From positions 1,175,324-1,239,323 of the forward strand of contig NZ_ASWE01000001.1 of assembly GCF_000407505.1 (NCBI RefSeq): a stretch of 64,000 nucleotides of DNA, in the 5' to 3' direction. Origin of the DNA: Enterococcus phoeniculicola ATCC BAA-412 (GTDB lineage Bacteria > Bacillota > Bacilli > Lactobacillales > Enterococcaceae). Position numbers and translations under genes: made by a program. Numbering within the stretch: position 1 is the first letter of the stretch; each line of letters begins with the position of its first letter. Under the pieces are notes generated by a model. It was not told the DNA's origin and did not search any database. It was given only the letters and a program-made list of their open reading frames with translations. Positions 31,931 through 42,049 of this stretch are shown in pieces.

Positions 31931-32707
31931 ATGAGCAATCTTGTTGAATCAAAAGGAATCATTCTTTTTAGTAAAAACCACAAAGAAAAAGATAAGCTCG
32001 TGAAAATTTTTACTCAGTCAGCAGGAAAAATGATGTTTTTCGTTAAAGGAGCTCATCGGCAAAATAACCCGCTAACTCCTGCGCTGCTGCCTTTCACAGA
32101 GGCTGTTTATATTGGGGATTTTCGTGAAGAAGGATTATCTTTTTTGAATAATGCAAAGGATATTCAAGGATTTCGAAAAATTCAAGAGGATATTTTCCTT
32201 AGTGGATATGGTACATACCTCCTCAATCTGGCAGATGCAGCGATTGATGATCGAGTCTATGATCCACATCTCTATCACTTTTTACACCAAGCATTATCGC
32301 TAATGAATACAGAAGTCGATGCAGAAATCATTACTAATATTTTTGAAGTACAGTTACTACAACGGTTTGGTGTTTCTCCTACATGGAGTCATTGCGTTCT
32401 TTGTGGACAGACACAGGGAAAATTTGATTATTCTTCAAAATATAATGGCGTTCTTTGTCAAAATCACTGGTCAGCTGATGAGCATCGGTATCATGCTGAT
32501 CCAAGGGCAGTCCACTTTGCACGGCTATTTTCTGCTATCTCTTATGATAAATTACAAGAAGTGAACGTAAAGTCTGAAACAAAAGATCAAATACGACTTT
32601 TTATTGATGCTCTTTATGAAGAGTATGTCGGTATCCATCTGAAAAGTAAAAAATTCATTGATCAAATGAAAAGCTGGGAAGGTATGTTGACAAAAAAAGA
32701 AGAGTAA
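31931..32707 (+). CDS. recO: DNA repair protein RecO
   Basis: Recombination mediator that anneals single strands and helps RecR load RecA. N-terminal OB fold (about 1-80) and a C-terminal helical domain with a zinc site formed by CVLCGQ and a later CQNH segment (about residues 152-180). 258 residues is normal. The start ATG follows AAAGGAG. In related genomes glyQS follows recO closely; here an AraC regulator and a beta-galactosidase lie between. Confidence 0.94.
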   Translation: MSNLVESKGIILFSKNHKEKDKLVKIFTQSAGKMMFFVKGAHRQNNPLTPALLPFTEAVYIGDFREEGLSFLNNAKDIQGFRKIQEDIFLSGYGTYLLNLADAAIDDRVYDPHLYHFLHQALSLMNTEVDAEIITNIFEVQLLQRFGVSPTWSHCVLCGQTQGKFDYSSKYNGVLCQNHWSADEHRYHADPRAVHFARLFSAISYDKLQEVNVKSETKDQIRLFIDALYEEYVGIHLKSKKFIDQMKSWEGMLTKKEE

Positions 32708-33180
32708 ATTCCGTTATCGAGTACTGAATAGATTAGAAAATAAAATTTTATTCTACAATAAACTAGTATATAAAAATTGGAAAAAATCAGACAATTATCT
32801 AGCTGCTCTCCAAGCCATAATAGCTTGCTCGGTATTAAGAAAACGGAGAAGACCGTCAAATCAACAGCTGTCCAACTGAAAGTTTTAAAAAACTTTTAAA
32901 AAATTATATAAAAACTCTCTAAAGCCCTGTGACGAATCTTGATAAAGTCTAACTTTTAGGAATCGTTTCAGAGTTTTAGAGCTTTTTTGTCTTTCTTTCG
33001 GAGATAGTAAACTATGCTATTGAATTCATCAAAGCGAGGCTATGCATGAAAATTCGTGCGACAAAAAAGCAACTTTTTTACATAAGGAACAATTAAGAAT
33101 CTGGACAAAAACAGAGGACTCTTACTGTTTCCAGAGCCTAAACCATAAATATAATTGTTATCCTACAGACGCTCATTCCA
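32708..33180. other. Long intergenic region after recO
   Basis: Contains a terminator (32915-32988) and AT-rich sequence with a short repeated AACTTTTAAAA motif (around 32880-32900). A short frame at 33044-33094 (M-K-I-R-A-T-K-K-Q-L-F) has a coding-like start but stops after 16 codons; it may be a gene remnant. Nothing else is supported. Confidence 0.4.
32915..32988 (+). terminator. Imperfect long terminator hairpin after recO
   Basis: CTCTAAAGCCCTGTGACGAATC (22 bases from 32917; only the arm position matters) pairs with the segment at 32960-32982 through G-U pairs and a few mismatches, followed by TTTTTT. Confidence 0.6.
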
Positions 33181-33996
33181 TCAACGATGTAATCGCCGAA
33201 ATTCTAATGGGGTATATGAGCTCTCTTTCTTAAATGAGGCGACAAAATGACTAGCATCTTTAAACCCCACCAGATAGGCAATTTGCTGAATCTCAAGCTC
33301 TTGTCTGTTGATTAGTAGCTCCTTGGCCTTATTTAATCGATATCTCAGGATAAACGTATAAGTAGAAATTCCTAAAAAACGCTGAAAGAGTCGAGATAAG
33401 TACTGTGGACTGACAAATACTTGTTCCGCCAGACGTTCCACCGTTAACGCTTCTTTATAGTTTGTTTCAATTTCTTCAATTACAGGCTGAATATAGGTGA
33501 GATACAGCTCATGTTTTTGATTCGTATGCTTATCTTGAAATCGACTGAGCTGCATTAAAAATTGATAGCAAGAAATAGAAAGCTCTATTGAATCAATTGC
33601 AGGATTTGTAATTTGCTGTTGAATCTGATCTTCTACCCATTGAAAAAAAGAGAAGTAGGGCTGTTCTTCTGCTAGAAGATACGGGCTCTTTCCAACAAGC
33701 TGACCAATTTCATTGGCTAAGCTCCCGTTAAATGTCGCAAACGAGGTAATCCATATGGAAGAGCGATGAGAAAAATATTGATGAGGAACAAATGGAGCAA
33801 TGAGAATTCCTTGTCCTTGTTTTAATACAATTTTTTTTCCTTCAAGAAAAATCTCTCCGACACCTGATTCCGTCTGCAGCCAATGGTAATAAGGATAACC
33901 TGTTGGGCGACTCACTGTAGGCTGCTCCCAATGTGAACCAATACTGTCAACTGAAAACGGATTCTCTTGATAAGCTAAGTTGTAGTATACAGGCAT
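33181..33996 (-). CDS. AraC-family transcriptional regulator
   Basis: Sugar-responsive regulator of 271 residues with an N-terminal cupin-type effector domain (about 20-140; PYYHWLQTESGVGEI) and a C-terminal double helix-turn-helix (about 170-270; LAEQVFVSPQYLSRLFQRF, then IAYLVGFKDASHFVASFKK). I used ATG at 33996; a TTG one codon earlier has slightly better spacing from AAAGGA. It is divergent from the GH42 gene and is its most likely regulator. The neighbouring promoter region also holds a cre-like site. The C-terminus is complete and normal (TPLEFRR). Confidence 0.9.
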   Translation of the reverse strand: MPVYYNLAYQENPFSVDSIGSHWEQPTVSRPTGYPYYHWLQTESGVGEIFLEGKKIVLKQGQGILIAPFVPHQYFSHRSSIWITSFATFNGSLANEIGQLVGKSPYLLAEEQPYFSFFQWVEDQIQQQITNPAIDSIELSISCYQFLMQLSRFQDKHTNQKHELYLTYIQPVIEEIETNYKEALTVERLAEQVFVSPQYLSRLFQRFLGISTYTFILRYRLNKAKELLINRQELEIQQIAYLVGFKDASHFVASFKKESSYTPLEFRRLHR

Positions 33997-34061
33997 CAAA
34001 AATCACATCCTTTTGTTTCGTTTTCTTATATTCAATAGTTTAACATATTATACTTAACAAT

Positions 34062-34079
34062 TGAAATCGCTTCTATAAT
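34062..34079 (+). promoter_or_regulatory. cre-like site and -10 box of the GH42 gene
   Basis: TGAAATCGCTTCTA (34062-34075) matches the CcpA consensus at 12 of 14 positions and overlaps TATAAT (34074-34079). No convincing -35 is seen, as expected for an AraC-activated promoter. Confidence 0.5.
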
Positions 34080-34107
34080 GAACGTAATCAATCATAAAGG
34101 AGCTGTC

Positions 34108-36117
34108 ATGATGACAAAAAAAGTGTTCGATCGTATTTTATTTGGAGGAGACTATAATCCGAATCAGTGGCCAAAAGAAGTTTGGCAAGAAGATATGCGT
34201 ATTTTCAAAGATGCAAATATTAACAGTGCAACCGTTAATGTCTTTTCATGGGCAAAAATTCAACCCTCTGAAACCGAATATTATTTTGATGAATTAGATG
34301 AAATTATTGAGATGCTGACAAAGGAAAACTATGACATTGTTTTGGCAACATCGACTGCAGCCTTGCCTGCATGGATGTTTAAAAAATATCCAGAAGTTGC
34401 ACGTACTGATTTTGAAGGGCGTCATCACAAGTTTGGTCATCGTCATAATGCTTGTCCAAACAGCCTTGTCTATCAAAAATATGCAGAGAAATTAGCTAGG
34501 AAATTAGCAGAACGCTATGGTGCAAATCCAAGAGTAACTTGTTGGCATATTAATAATGAATATGGTGGCGAATGCTTTTGCGAAAATTGTGAAAAAGCCT
34601 TCCGTGTTTGGGTGAAGGATCGTTATAAAACGATTGAAGCATTAAATAAGGCATGGAATTTGGAATTCTGGGGACATACAATTTATGAATGGGATGAAAT
34701 TGTTTTGCCTAATGCGCTAGGTGAAGCAATTGATTATGACAACACCGCCTTTGCAGGAATCTCAATAGACTATCGTCGATTTAACTCAGATGGGATGCTA
34801 AACAATTTCAAAATGGAACGCGATGCCATTCGCCGACACGACCAAACAACGCCTGTTACGACAAATTTGATGGGTACCTACAAAAATCTAGATTATTTCA
34901 AATGGGCAAAAGAAATGGACATTGTTTCATGGGATAATTATCCTTCCTACAATACACCATGGAGCTATGTAGCCTTAACACATGATTTAATGCGTAGTTT
35001 GAAGAAAGCCCCATTTATGTTAATGGAACAAACACCTAGCCAACAAAACTGGCAGCCTTATAATTCATTGAAAAAACCTGGTCAAATGCGTGCGCAAAGT
35101 TATCAAACTATTGCTCATGGCGCAGATACAATTCAATACTTCCAGCTTCGTCGTTCAGTAGGAGCTTGTGAAAAATTCCATGGTGCAGTCATTGAGCATG
35201 TAGGAACAGAGGACACACGCGTATTTAGAGAAACAGCACAGCTTGGAGAAGAGCTTGCATCCTTTGGCGATTCTTTATTGGGTGCAGCAAATCATAGTCG
35301 GGTAGCGATTATGTTTGACTGGGAAAACTATTGGGCATTGGAATACACAAGTGGCCCAAACAAAGACTTAAAATATGTTGATCAAATCCATCAGTACTAT
35401 CGTTATTTCTATGATAAAAATATCGCTGTGGACTTTGTTCCAGCAGATGCAGATTTAAGTGGATACTCTATTCTTGTTGCACCTGTTTTGTACATGGTAA
35501 AAGAGGGGATGAAAGAAGCCATCGAAGCCTTCGTAAACGCTGGTGGCACCTTTATTACAACCTTTATGAGTGGAATTGTAGGAGAATCAGATAACGTCCA
35601 TTTAGGTGGATATCCTGGACCATTAAGAGAATTAGCCGGCGTTTGGGTAGAAGAAATTGATGCACTTGCTCCTGAACAAACGAATCAGATTCAATTCGTT
35701 ACAGGAGAAGAGGGGACAAGTCGTTTGCTTTGCGATATTATTCACCCAGAAACAGCGGAAGTAATTGCAAATTACACGAGCAATTTTTATGCAAATACGC
35801 CTGCTGTAACAAAAAATTCATTCGGAAAAGGAACTGTTTATTACATTGGAACTGAATTAGACACTTCAAGTCTAGATTTGTGTCTTGAACAAGCACTTGA
35901 AACGACGGATGTACAACCTACACTTGAGGAAACAACGCCATTGGAAGTGGTCCTTAGAGAAACGGAAGAAGATGCATTCTATTTCGTCATGAATTTCCAC
36001 GCTGAGACACATCCGCTACCAAAAACATTTGTTGGCACAACCGATTTGTTAACAGGCGAAGTTCTTTCTGAAAAAACAGTGCTCCATATGTACGACACAT
36101 TGGTTATCAAAGCATAA
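34108..36117 (+). CDS. Beta-galactosidase, GH42 family
   Basis: Intracellular retaining beta-galactosidase, likely acting on beta-galacto-oligosaccharides or plant galactans. The catalytic barrel covers about residues 1-390, with acid/base Glu151 in INNEYGG and nucleophile Glu307 in MEQTPSQ. The zinc-type cysteines appear in ECFCENC just after the acid/base. A trimerisation domain (about 395-600) and a small C-terminal beta domain follow. Start ATG at 34108 follows AAAGGAG; an in-frame ATG at 34078 overlaps the -10 box. 669 residues is typical. No transporter is adjacent, so uptake must rely on a system elsewhere. No signal peptide. Confidence 0.93.
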   Translation: MMTKKVFDRILFGGDYNPNQWPKEVWQEDMRIFKDANINSATVNVFSWAKIQPSETEYYFDELDEIIEMLTKENYDIVLATSTAALPAWMFKKYPEVARTDFEGRHHKFGHRHNACPNSLVYQKYAEKLARKLAERYGANPRVTCWHINNEYGGECFCENCEKAFRVWVKDRYKTIEALNKAWNLEFWGHTIYEWDEIVLPNALGEAIDYDNTAFAGISIDYRRFNSDGMLNNFKMERDAIRRHDQTTPVTTNLMGTYKNLDYFKWAKEMDIVSWDNYPSYNTPWSYVALTHDLMRSLKKAPFMLMEQTPSQQNWQPYNSLKKPGQMRAQSYQTIAHGADTIQYFQLRRSVGACEKFHGAVIEHVGTEDTRVFRETAQLGEELASFGDSLLGAANHSRVAIMFDWENYWALEYTSGPNKDLKYVDQIHQYYRYFYDKNIAVDFVPADADLSGYSILVAPVLYMVKEGMKEAIEAFVNAGGTFITTFMSGIVGESDNVHLGGYPGPLRELAGVWVEEIDALAPEQTNQIQFVTGEEGTSRLLCDIIHPETAEVIANYTSNFYANTPAVTKNSFGKGTVYYIGTELDTSSLDLCLEQALETTDVQPTLEETTPLEVVLRETEEDAFYFVMNFHAETHPLPKTFVGTTDLLTGEVLSEKTVLHMYDTLVIKA

Positions 36118-36172
36118 TTCCCTAAGAAAAAGCAACAACCACCATTACTTATTGCGTTTTGAAGAAAATTGG

Positions 36173-36202
36173 TTGACAAATCCTTTGATTTCGGACTATT
36201 AT
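36173..36202 (+). promoter_or_regulatory. glyQ: Promoter of the glyQS T-box operon
   Basis: TTGACA (36173-36178), 18-base spacer, TATTAT (36197-36202). Confidence 0.75.
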
Positions 36203-36208
36203 AAGACA

Positions 36209-36408
36209 TATTGAATCGTACGTAGACCAAGCAAAGTAAAAAATGTGAAGCAAAGCGAGTCTGGGAGAGTGGAAGCCAGATGCTGTCCGTTTTTGAAATA
36301 GGCACTTGTGAGTACTCAAAATGAAGCTGCCGAAGAAGTTCGGAAGTAGGGTGGAACCGCGAATGATTATTCGTCCCTATGTCTCTTGGAGACATAGGGA
36401 CTTTTTTT
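36209..36408 (+). promoter_or_regulatory. Glycine T-box riboswitch
   Basis: Leader that senses uncharged tRNA-Gly and allows read-through into glyQS. The conserved T-box AGGGTGGAACCGCG (36348-36361) is followed by the terminator (36373-36408). The specifier is GGC at 36301-36303, in the context GAAATAGGCACTTGTGAG that matches glycine T-boxes. The Stem I apical region GGGAGAGTGGAAGCCAGATG lies at about 36263-36282. It is a compact T-box, as usual for glyQS. Confidence 0.9.
36373..36408 (+). terminator. T-box-controlled terminator before glyQ
   Basis: GTCCCTATGTCTC pairs perfectly with GAGACATAGGGAC around TTG, followed by seven T. Confidence 0.92.
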
Positions 36409-36437
36409 ATTCTCAAAATAATAGGAGGGGTAATAAA

Positions 36438-37352
36438 ATGAGCAAAAAATTAACTGTTCAAGAAATGATTCTCACATTACAAAAATTTTGGTCAGAAAAC
36501 GGCTGTATGCTAATGCAGGCCTACGATACAGAAAAAGGGGCAGGAACGATGAGTCCTTACACGTTTCTTCGTACCATTGGTCCTGAACCATGGAATGCAG
36601 CCTACGTTGAGCCTTCAAGACGACCAGCTGATGGTCGTTATGGAGAAAATCCAAACCGCCTTTATCAACATCATCAATTTCAAGTAGTGATGAAGCCTTC
36701 ACCAGAAAATATTCAAGAGCTCTATTTGGAAAGTCTCCGCCTTTTAGGAATTGATCCCTTGGAACACGATATTCGTTTTGTTGAAGATAACTGGGAAAAC
36801 CCGTCAATGGGCTGTGCAGGCTTAGGGTGGGAAGTCTGGTTAAATGGGATGGAAATCACACAGTTTACGTACTTCCAACAAGTTGGTGGTCTTCCATGTA
36901 AACCTGTAACTTCTGAAATTACTTATGGCTTAGAACGCCTTGCTTCTTATATTCAAGAGGTAGAAAGTGTTTATGATTTGGAATGGACAAATGGCGTAAA
37001 ATATGGAGAAATTTTTAATCAGCCTGAGTATGAACATTCAAAATACTCATTTGAAATTAGCAACCAAGAAATGCTTCTGGAAAACTTTAGCAAATTTGAA
37101 AAAGAAGCAAAACGTTGTATTGACGAAAATCTTGTTCATCCAGCCTATGACTATATTTTAAAATGCAGTCATACATTCAATTTACTTGATGCACGTGGTG
37201 CTGTTTCTGTAACCGAAAGAGCAGGTTATCTGTCGCGTATTCGAAATATGGCAAAATCAGTTGCAAAAATTTTCGTTGCTGAACGAAAACGGTTAGGCTA
37301 CCCATTACTTGATAGAGACGCTGCTGAAAAATTACTGAAGGAGGACAAATAA
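36438..37352 (+). CDS. glyQ: Glycyl-tRNA synthetase alpha subunit
   Basis: Catalytic subunit of the heterotetrameric bacterial GlyRS. 304 residues with the family start [19 protein letters not shown] and class II motifs around [16 protein letters not shown] (motif 2 region, about residues 60-75) and the ERLASYIQ segment. The start is ATG at 36438 after AGGAGGGG; an upstream in-frame ATG (36321) lies inside the T-box and is not used. glyS begins one base after the stop. Confidence 0.96.
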   Translation: MSKKLTVQEMILTLQKFWSENGCMLMQAYDTEKGAGTMSPYTFLRTIGPEPWNAAYVEPSRRPADGRYGENPNRLYQHHQFQVVMKPSPENIQELYLESLRLLGIDPLEHDIRFVEDNWENPSMGCAGLGWEVWLNGMEITQFTYFQQVGGLPCKPVTSEITYGLERLASYIQEVESVYDLEWTNGVKYGEIFNQPEYEHSKYSFEISNQEMLLENFSKFEKEAKRCIDENLVHPAYDYILKCSHTFNLLDARGAVSVTERAGYLSRIRNMAKSVAKIFVAERKRLGYPLLDRDAAEKLLKEDK

Positions 37353-37353
37353 G

Positions 37354-39438
37354 ATGGCAAAAAATCTATTATTAGAGATTGGTTTAGAAGAACTGCCCGC
37401 TCATGTTGTAACTCCAAGTATGGAGCAGTTACAAGACAAAGCGGTAAAATTTTTAGAAGAAAATAACTTAGGATACGAAACTGTTGAGGCCTTCTCAACA
37501 CCTAGACGACTTGCACTAAAAATTACAAATATTCCTGAACGTCAAGAAGACACGCAGGAAGACGTAAAAGGACCTGCAAAGAAAATTGCGCAAGATGCAA
37601 AAGGAAATTGGTCAAAAGCAGCAGAGGGCTTTGTTAGAGGACAAGGACTCACAACAGATGCTATTACATTTCGTGAACTAAATGGGGTAGAGTATGTTTA
37701 TGTGACTAAGCATAGCCATGGAAAGCCTGCAGTAGAGGTGCTGACTGGATTAAAAGACGTCATTACAAGTTTAACCTTCCCTGTTACGATGCATTGGGCT
37801 AATTTTGATTTTGAATATATTCGTCCAATTCATTGGATTGTTGCCTTATTAGATGATGAAATCATTCCTTTTTCTATTCTGGATGTTGAAACTGGAAGAA
37901 CTTCACGTGGTCACCGTTTCTTAGGCGGAGAGGTCACTTTCCAGCATGCAGATGAATATGAAGAAAAAATGAACGCTGAATTTGTGGTTGTTTCACCAAC
38001 TGTCCGAAAACAGATGATTGTTACTCAAGCAAATGCGCTCGCTGAAAAAAATCATTGGTCTATTGACTTAGACGAAGAGTTATTGGAAGAAGTCAATAAT
38101 ATTGTTGAATATCCGACGATGTTTGTTGGAAACTTTGACGAAAAATACCTGTCTGTCCCAGAAGAAGTCTTGGTTACTTCCATGAAGGAACACCAACGTT
38201 ACTTTGAAGTACGAAATCAAGATGGCTTGCTGTTGCCACATTTTCTTGCAGCTCGTAATGGGAATCAAGTAAAAATTGATAACGTGGTAAAAGGAAATGA
38301 AAAAGTCCTCACAGCCCGTTTAGATGATGCAGAATTTTTCTACAACGAAGATAAGAAATTAACCATTGAAGAATGTGTTGAAAAACTAAAAAACGTTACT
38401 TTCCATGAAAAAATAGGGAGTATTTATGAAAAAATGCAGCGTGTAGGTGTTGCGGCACAAATTATTGGAGAAACAGTAGGTTTGACTGCTGAAGAACGCA
38501 CAGATTTACAACGCGCATCAGAAATCTATAAATTTGACCTAGTAACCAATATGGTTGGAGAATTCCCTGAACTTCAAGGAATTATGGGAGAAAAATATGC
38601 GCTGCTTCAAGGGGAAAAAGCATCTGTTGCCGCTGCGGTTCGCGAACATTATCTACCAGCTTCAAGCGAAGGAGAACTTCCTAAATCAGCAATCGGGTCT
38701 GTTTTGGCAATTGCAGATAAACTGGACAGTGTGCTGTCATTCTTTGCAGTAGGAATGATTCCAAGCGGGTCAAACGATCCTTATGCATTGCGTCGTCAAA
38801 CTTATGGAATTGTTCGAATCATCGAAAATAACCAATGGAAATTCCCGTTAGCTGACTTACAAGAAAAAATCGGACAACAAATCAATCAGGATATTGAAAC
38901 ATTTGGTGTGACACTTCCTGCAAGCCAAAATGAAGTCCTTGAGTTTGTTAAAGCACGCTTACGCCAGTTCTTAACCACAAAAGATGTTCGACATGACGTT
39001 ATTGATGCAGTCATATCTGCTGAGCAAAAAGATTTAACCAAGCTATTTGGTGCTGCAAAAATCTTACGTGAACATTTAGCTGATGAGGACTTCAAGCCAT
39101 CAATGGAAGCTTTAACCCGTGTAATAAACCTTGCCAAAAAAGGACAAAGCGAAAAGACAGCTGAAATACCTGTCGTCAATCCGGCTCTTTTTGAAAATGA
39201 GGCAGAAAAAGAACTACACCATGCCGTTCAAGAGATTTCAGAAAACTTTTCTACTCAAACAATGGCGGATAACTATCAAGCTCTAGTTGCCCTACGTCCA
39301 TTAATTGAAGAATACTTCAACCAGACAATGGTCATGGTTGACGATGAAAAAGTAAAAAATAATCGTCTTGCACAGCTTGGCCAAATCGCCTCCATGGCAC
39401 TTGCACTAGCAAGTTTAGACTTGCTGATTACAAAATAA
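37354..39438 (+). CDS. glyS: Glycyl-tRNA synthetase beta subunit
   Basis: tRNA-binding subunit of GlyRS, 694 residues. The N-terminus [15 protein letters not shown] is the family signature, followed by the catalytic-like B3/B4 region, an HD-like domain in the middle (about 330-480) and a C-terminal anticodon-binding DALR-type domain (about 560-690). The ribosome site GGAGG lies within the end of glyQ. Co-regulated by the upstream glycine T-box. Confidence 0.96.
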   Translation: MAKNLLLEIGLEELPAHVVTPSMEQLQDKAVKFLEENNLGYETVEAFSTPRRLALKITNIPERQEDTQEDVKGPAKKIAQDAKGNWSKAAEGFVRGQGLTTDAITFRELNGVEYVYVTKHSHGKPAVEVLTGLKDVITSLTFPVTMHWANFDFEYIRPIHWIVALLDDEIIPFSILDVETGRTSRGHRFLGGEVTFQHADEYEEKMNAEFVVVSPTVRKQMIVTQANALAEKNHWSIDLDEELLEEVNNIVEYPTMFVGNFDEKYLSVPEEVLVTSMKEHQRYFEVRNQDGLLLPHFLAARNGNQVKIDNVVKGNEKVLTARLDDAEFFYNEDKKLTIEECVEKLKNVTFHEKIGSIYEKMQRVGVAAQIIGETVGLTAEERTDLQRASEIYKFDLVTNMVGEFPELQGIMGEKYALLQGEKASVAAAVREHYLPASSEGELPKSAIGSVLAIADKLDSVLSFFAVGMIPSGSNDPYALRRQTYGIVRIIENNQWKFPLADLQEKIGQQINQDIETFGVTLPASQNEVLEFVKARLRQFLTTKDVRHDVIDAVISAEQKDLTKLFGAAKILREHLADEDFKPSMEALTRVINLAKKGQSEKTAEIPVVNPALFENEAEKELHHAVQEISENFSTQTMADNYQALVALRPLIEEYFNQTMVMVDDEKVKNNRLAQLGQIASMALALASLDLLITK

Positions 39439-39447
39439 TTAGAAAAA

Positions 39448-39497
39448 ACCGGTTGTCTCAATGCTGTAAAAGCACTGGGTACAACCGGTCATTTTTA
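39448..39497. terminator. Terminator between glyS and the second AEC permease
   Basis: ACCGGTTGT (39448-39456) pairs perfectly with ACAACCGGT (39481-39489); T runs in both directions (catttttat forward, TTTTTTCT on the reverse strand). Confidence 0.85.
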
Positions 39498-40436
39498 TAG
39501 AATAAGCTGGAGTAAAAAAGGGATATAGAGAAGATAAATCAATACACTGTAGCCTAGACTGGACGCTGCAAACTCCACATCCCCGCCATAGGAACGAGTG
39601 AGTATCGGAACAGAATTTTGAATTGGCATGGCAGACTGGATAATAAATACCTGAAGCATCATTTCCGGAACATGAATCAACTGACCAAGTAGCCATACAA
39701 TCAAAGGAGAAAAAACATAGCGCCCTAAAAGCACACCAAAAATAGCCCAATTCATTTTCAAATTTTTAATTCCCGTCTGATAAACAATAATTCCGATAGC
39801 AAACATAGATAACGGAGTCGTTAAATCGCCCAAGTAACCCATAAAAGAGCCAATAAATTTTGGTAAAGGCAAGGATAGAAGTACCCATACTAAGCCAATC
39901 ATAAAACCAATCAACGCAGGAGAAAAGATTTTTTTTAAAGCAGCTAATGGGTGAAAAGACAGCTTTGCCGATTGAATCTCTGGATTATCCTGTGCCATTT
40001 TATAGACACCCACTGTCCAAAAAAGACTTGTATTTACGATATAGTAGAGGAGAACATAGGGGACAGAAACCTCACCAAATATAGCTAAATTAATTGGCAA
40101 GCCCATAAAAATAGTATTTGAGCATGTAAACATAGTAACAAATGTCCCTCGACGACTTGGAGAGACACTGAAAAATTTTGTATAGAGAATACTCAACAAA
40201 AAGGCTAGTATCATAGAGCCCAATGGAATGAGCATTCCTGAAAATAAGCTAAGAAATTCATCCCGAGAGAAATTTCGAGTCATATTCAAAAACATATTAC
40301 AAGGAAGAGCGATGGTTAAAACTAGCTTTGAAAAAACATCTGCTGTACGGTTAGAAAACAACTGTTTATAGTTTAGCCAATAGCCCATAAACATGAGGGC
40401 AAAAATCACAAAAATATTTAAATAGGCATCAAGCAA
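39495..40436 (-). CDS. AEC-family (auxin efflux carrier-like) membrane transporter
   Basis: Second AEC transporter, 313 residues with about ten membrane spans in two halves. The conserved Asn/Pro-containing segment TCSNTIFMGLPI and the C-terminal SAMPIQNSVPILTRSYGG fit the family, in which malate or other carboxylate uptake is known in lactic acid bacteria. The start is TTG at 40436, nine bases after GGAG. It is not closely similar to the first AEC protein (2361-3272). It stands alone between glyS and yidC; substrate unknown. Confidence 0.88.
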   Translation of the reverse strand: MLDAYLNIFVIFALMFMGYWLNYKQLFSNRTADVFSKLVLTIALPCNMFLNMTRNFSRDEFLSLFSGMLIPLGSMILAFLLSILYTKFFSVSPSRRGTFVTMFTCSNTIFMGLPINLAIFGEVSVPYVLLYYIVNTSLFWTVGVYKMAQDNPEIQSAKLSFHPLAALKKIFSPALIGFMIGLVWVLLSLPLPKFIGSFMGYLGDLTTPLSMFAIGIIVYQTGIKNLKMNWAIFGVLLGRYVFSPLIVWLLGQLIHVPEMMLQVFIIQSAMPIQNSVPILTRSYGGDVEFAASSLGYSVLIYLLYIPFLLQLIL

Positions 40437-40477
40437 TCTGATTCACTCCTTTATTTACTTAAATAGGGTACCATAGA

Positions 40478-40524
40478 AAAAATAAGAAGAGAAGTGGGGA
40501 AGACGAATCTTCCTCACTTCTCTT
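40478..40524 (-). terminator. Terminator after yidC
   Basis: Read on the minus strand, AAGAGAAGTGAGGAAGA pairs with TCTTCCCCACTTCTCTT around TTCG, followed by a T-rich tract. Confidence 0.85.
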
Positions 40525-40533
40525 GTAGATAAA

Positions 40534-41469
40534 CTATTTCTTTCTTTGTTGTTTTCCAGCGTTACGTCCTTGACCCGATTTTGCTGTATTTCTTGGTACG
40601 TTCGTCACTTTTTTCTCCTTAACAGGAGTAACATCTTTAATTGGTGTTACGACTTGTTTAGGAGGGTTCAAACGAAATTCTTCTGCAACCTGTGCTTTAA
40701 TTCTAGGCTTCATTAAGACATTCGTGATAAATGTTTGTAGGCAACTAAAAATACCTCCAACTACCCAATAAAGAGTGACGCCAGCTGGCGCGCTGATTGA
40801 CATAAAGACAATCATTAATGGGGACACGATTAACATTGTTTTCATTGTTTTCTTTTGTTCTTCCGGAATACCAATTGTTGAAATATATCCTTGAATCAAA
40901 TAAGAAACACCTGCAATTGCAACTAAAACTAAACTAGGTTTTCCTAAATCAAATAAATTTAAGAAAGTTGAAGATTGAATTCCTTCTGTATAGCGAGCGG
41001 TAAAGTACAATGCTGAGAAGATTGGCATTTGAATAAGAAGCGGAAGACACCCGATTCCACCAGTCATACTTAAGCCATTTTCTTTATAGACTTTTTGCAT
41101 TTCAGTTTGGGCTTCCATCTGCTCTTCACGTGTCGTTGCAGCTTTCAGTTTTGCTTGAGCAACATCAACTTGAGGCTTCAATACTTGCATTTTTTCAGCT
41201 TGAACCATTGATTTTTTCGATTGATTAATCCCTAACGGCAAGATGATTAATCGGACAACGATGGTCATTGCGATAATCGCCCACCCATATTCCCAGTGAA
41301 AATTATCGACTAAATAAGTAATCATGCTTCCCATCGGCTTAACCAATGTTCGATAGATTAATCCACTCGTATCTGGATTTCCATTCTTATCCATCCTTAC
41401 GCATCCTGATAAAAATAAAGTGATTGTCAGTAGGCCTGAGCCTAGCAACCAGTTTTTCCATTTATTCAT
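40534..41469 (-). CDS. yidC: Membrane protein insertase YidC (OxaA family)
   Basis: Inserts membrane proteins with or without SecYEG. 311 residues: lipoprotein signal with Cys23 (TITLFLSGC), then five membrane spans with the conserved core (IAMTIVVRLIILPL, MPIFSALYF) and a long basic C-terminal tail (VKEKKVTN...RKK) that binds ribosomes. The basic tail and the neighbourhood with acylphosphatase and a TrmH-family gene suggest the second type (YidC2/OxaA2). The start ATG is clear. Followed by a terminator and preceded by its own short upstream region. Confidence 0.93.
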   Translation of the reverse strand: MNKWKNWLLGSGLLTITLFLSGCVRMDKNGNPDTSGLIYRTLVKPMGSMITYLVDNFHWEYGWAIIAMTIVVRLIILPLGINQSKKSMVQAEKMQVLKPQVDVAQAKLKAATTREEQMEAQTEMQKVYKENGLSMTGGIGCLPLLIQMPIFSALYFTARYTEGIQSSTFLNLFDLGKPSLVLVAIAGVSYLIQGYISTIGIPEEQKKTMKTMLIVSPLMIVFMSISAPAGVTLYWVVGGIFSCLQTFITNVLMKPRIKAQVAEEFRLNPPKQVVTPIKDVTPVKEKKVTNVPRNTAKSGQGRNAGKQQRKK

Positions 41470-41619
41470 TTAATTCTTCCTCTACATTTAATTTACACAA
41501 AGACAACTATACTAGAAAATCCGCTTGCTTTCAATTAAATTCACAGAAAAATCAAACAATGTTTTGTTAAATAGTTCCCGTTTTTTATAGATTGCAACAA
41601 GCAAGTTTCTGTTTATTTA

Positions 41620-41895
41620 CTAATAAACAACGTCAAAGCTTTTTCGTTCTTTAATCGTAGGATCATCTGTCATCGTAAACTGAGTGACCCGACCGCTCGG
41701 GCTAGGCGAATCTTTTATTTTTTGGATAAACCGTGTCATCTTTTCTGACTCTCCAATAGCTTCAATCGTCACCGAGCCATCCTCCTCATTTTTTACCGTT
41801 CCTCTTATCCCAATCTTGTCAGCAACCAGTTTTGTCATATAGCGAAAGCCCACTCCTTGGACTCGTCCATTAACGTTCATTCGCACCTTCTTCAT
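41620..41895 (-). CDS. Acylphosphatase
   Basis: Small enzyme (91 residues) that hydrolyses carboxyl-phosphate bonds. The catalytic Arg18 lies in VQGVGFRYM and Asn36 in GTVKNEEDGSV, both needed for activity. The start is ATG at 41895 after GAAGG; the longer frame to 41952 adds non-family residues. It is divergent from the rRNA methyltransferase gene and upstream of yidC, an arrangement seen in related Lactobacillales. Confidence 0.94.
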   Translation of the reverse strand: MKKVRMNVNGRVQGVGFRYMTKLVADKIGIRGTVKNEEDGSVTIEAIGESEKMTRFIQKIKDSPSPSGRVTQFTMTDDPTIKERKSFDVVY

Positions 41896-42049
41896 AGTGA
41901 CACACCCTTCTTTTCTTTTATCATAACGAGTTTTTCTTCCTCTTTCAAGCAAATCATTCCATATTTTCAGTACTTTTGTAAGAAGACAAATTCAGTAAAT
42001 CAAACAAAACTAAGCAGGAAACATGCTATAATATGGCGAGGTGAAAATT

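Noticed and set aside
33042-33233. 63-codon forward ORF overlapping the 3' end of the AraC gene
   Set aside because: No family resemblance, poor ribosome site and antisense to a well-supported gene; at most a remnant.
36321-36437. In-frame upstream extension of glyQ
   Set aside because: It reads through the T-box and terminator; the ATG at 36438 has its own strong ribosome site and gives the family N-terminus.
42041-42049. Start of the TrmH-family gene at GTG 42041
   Set aside because: This GTG is part of the GAGGTG ribosome site for the GTG at 42050.
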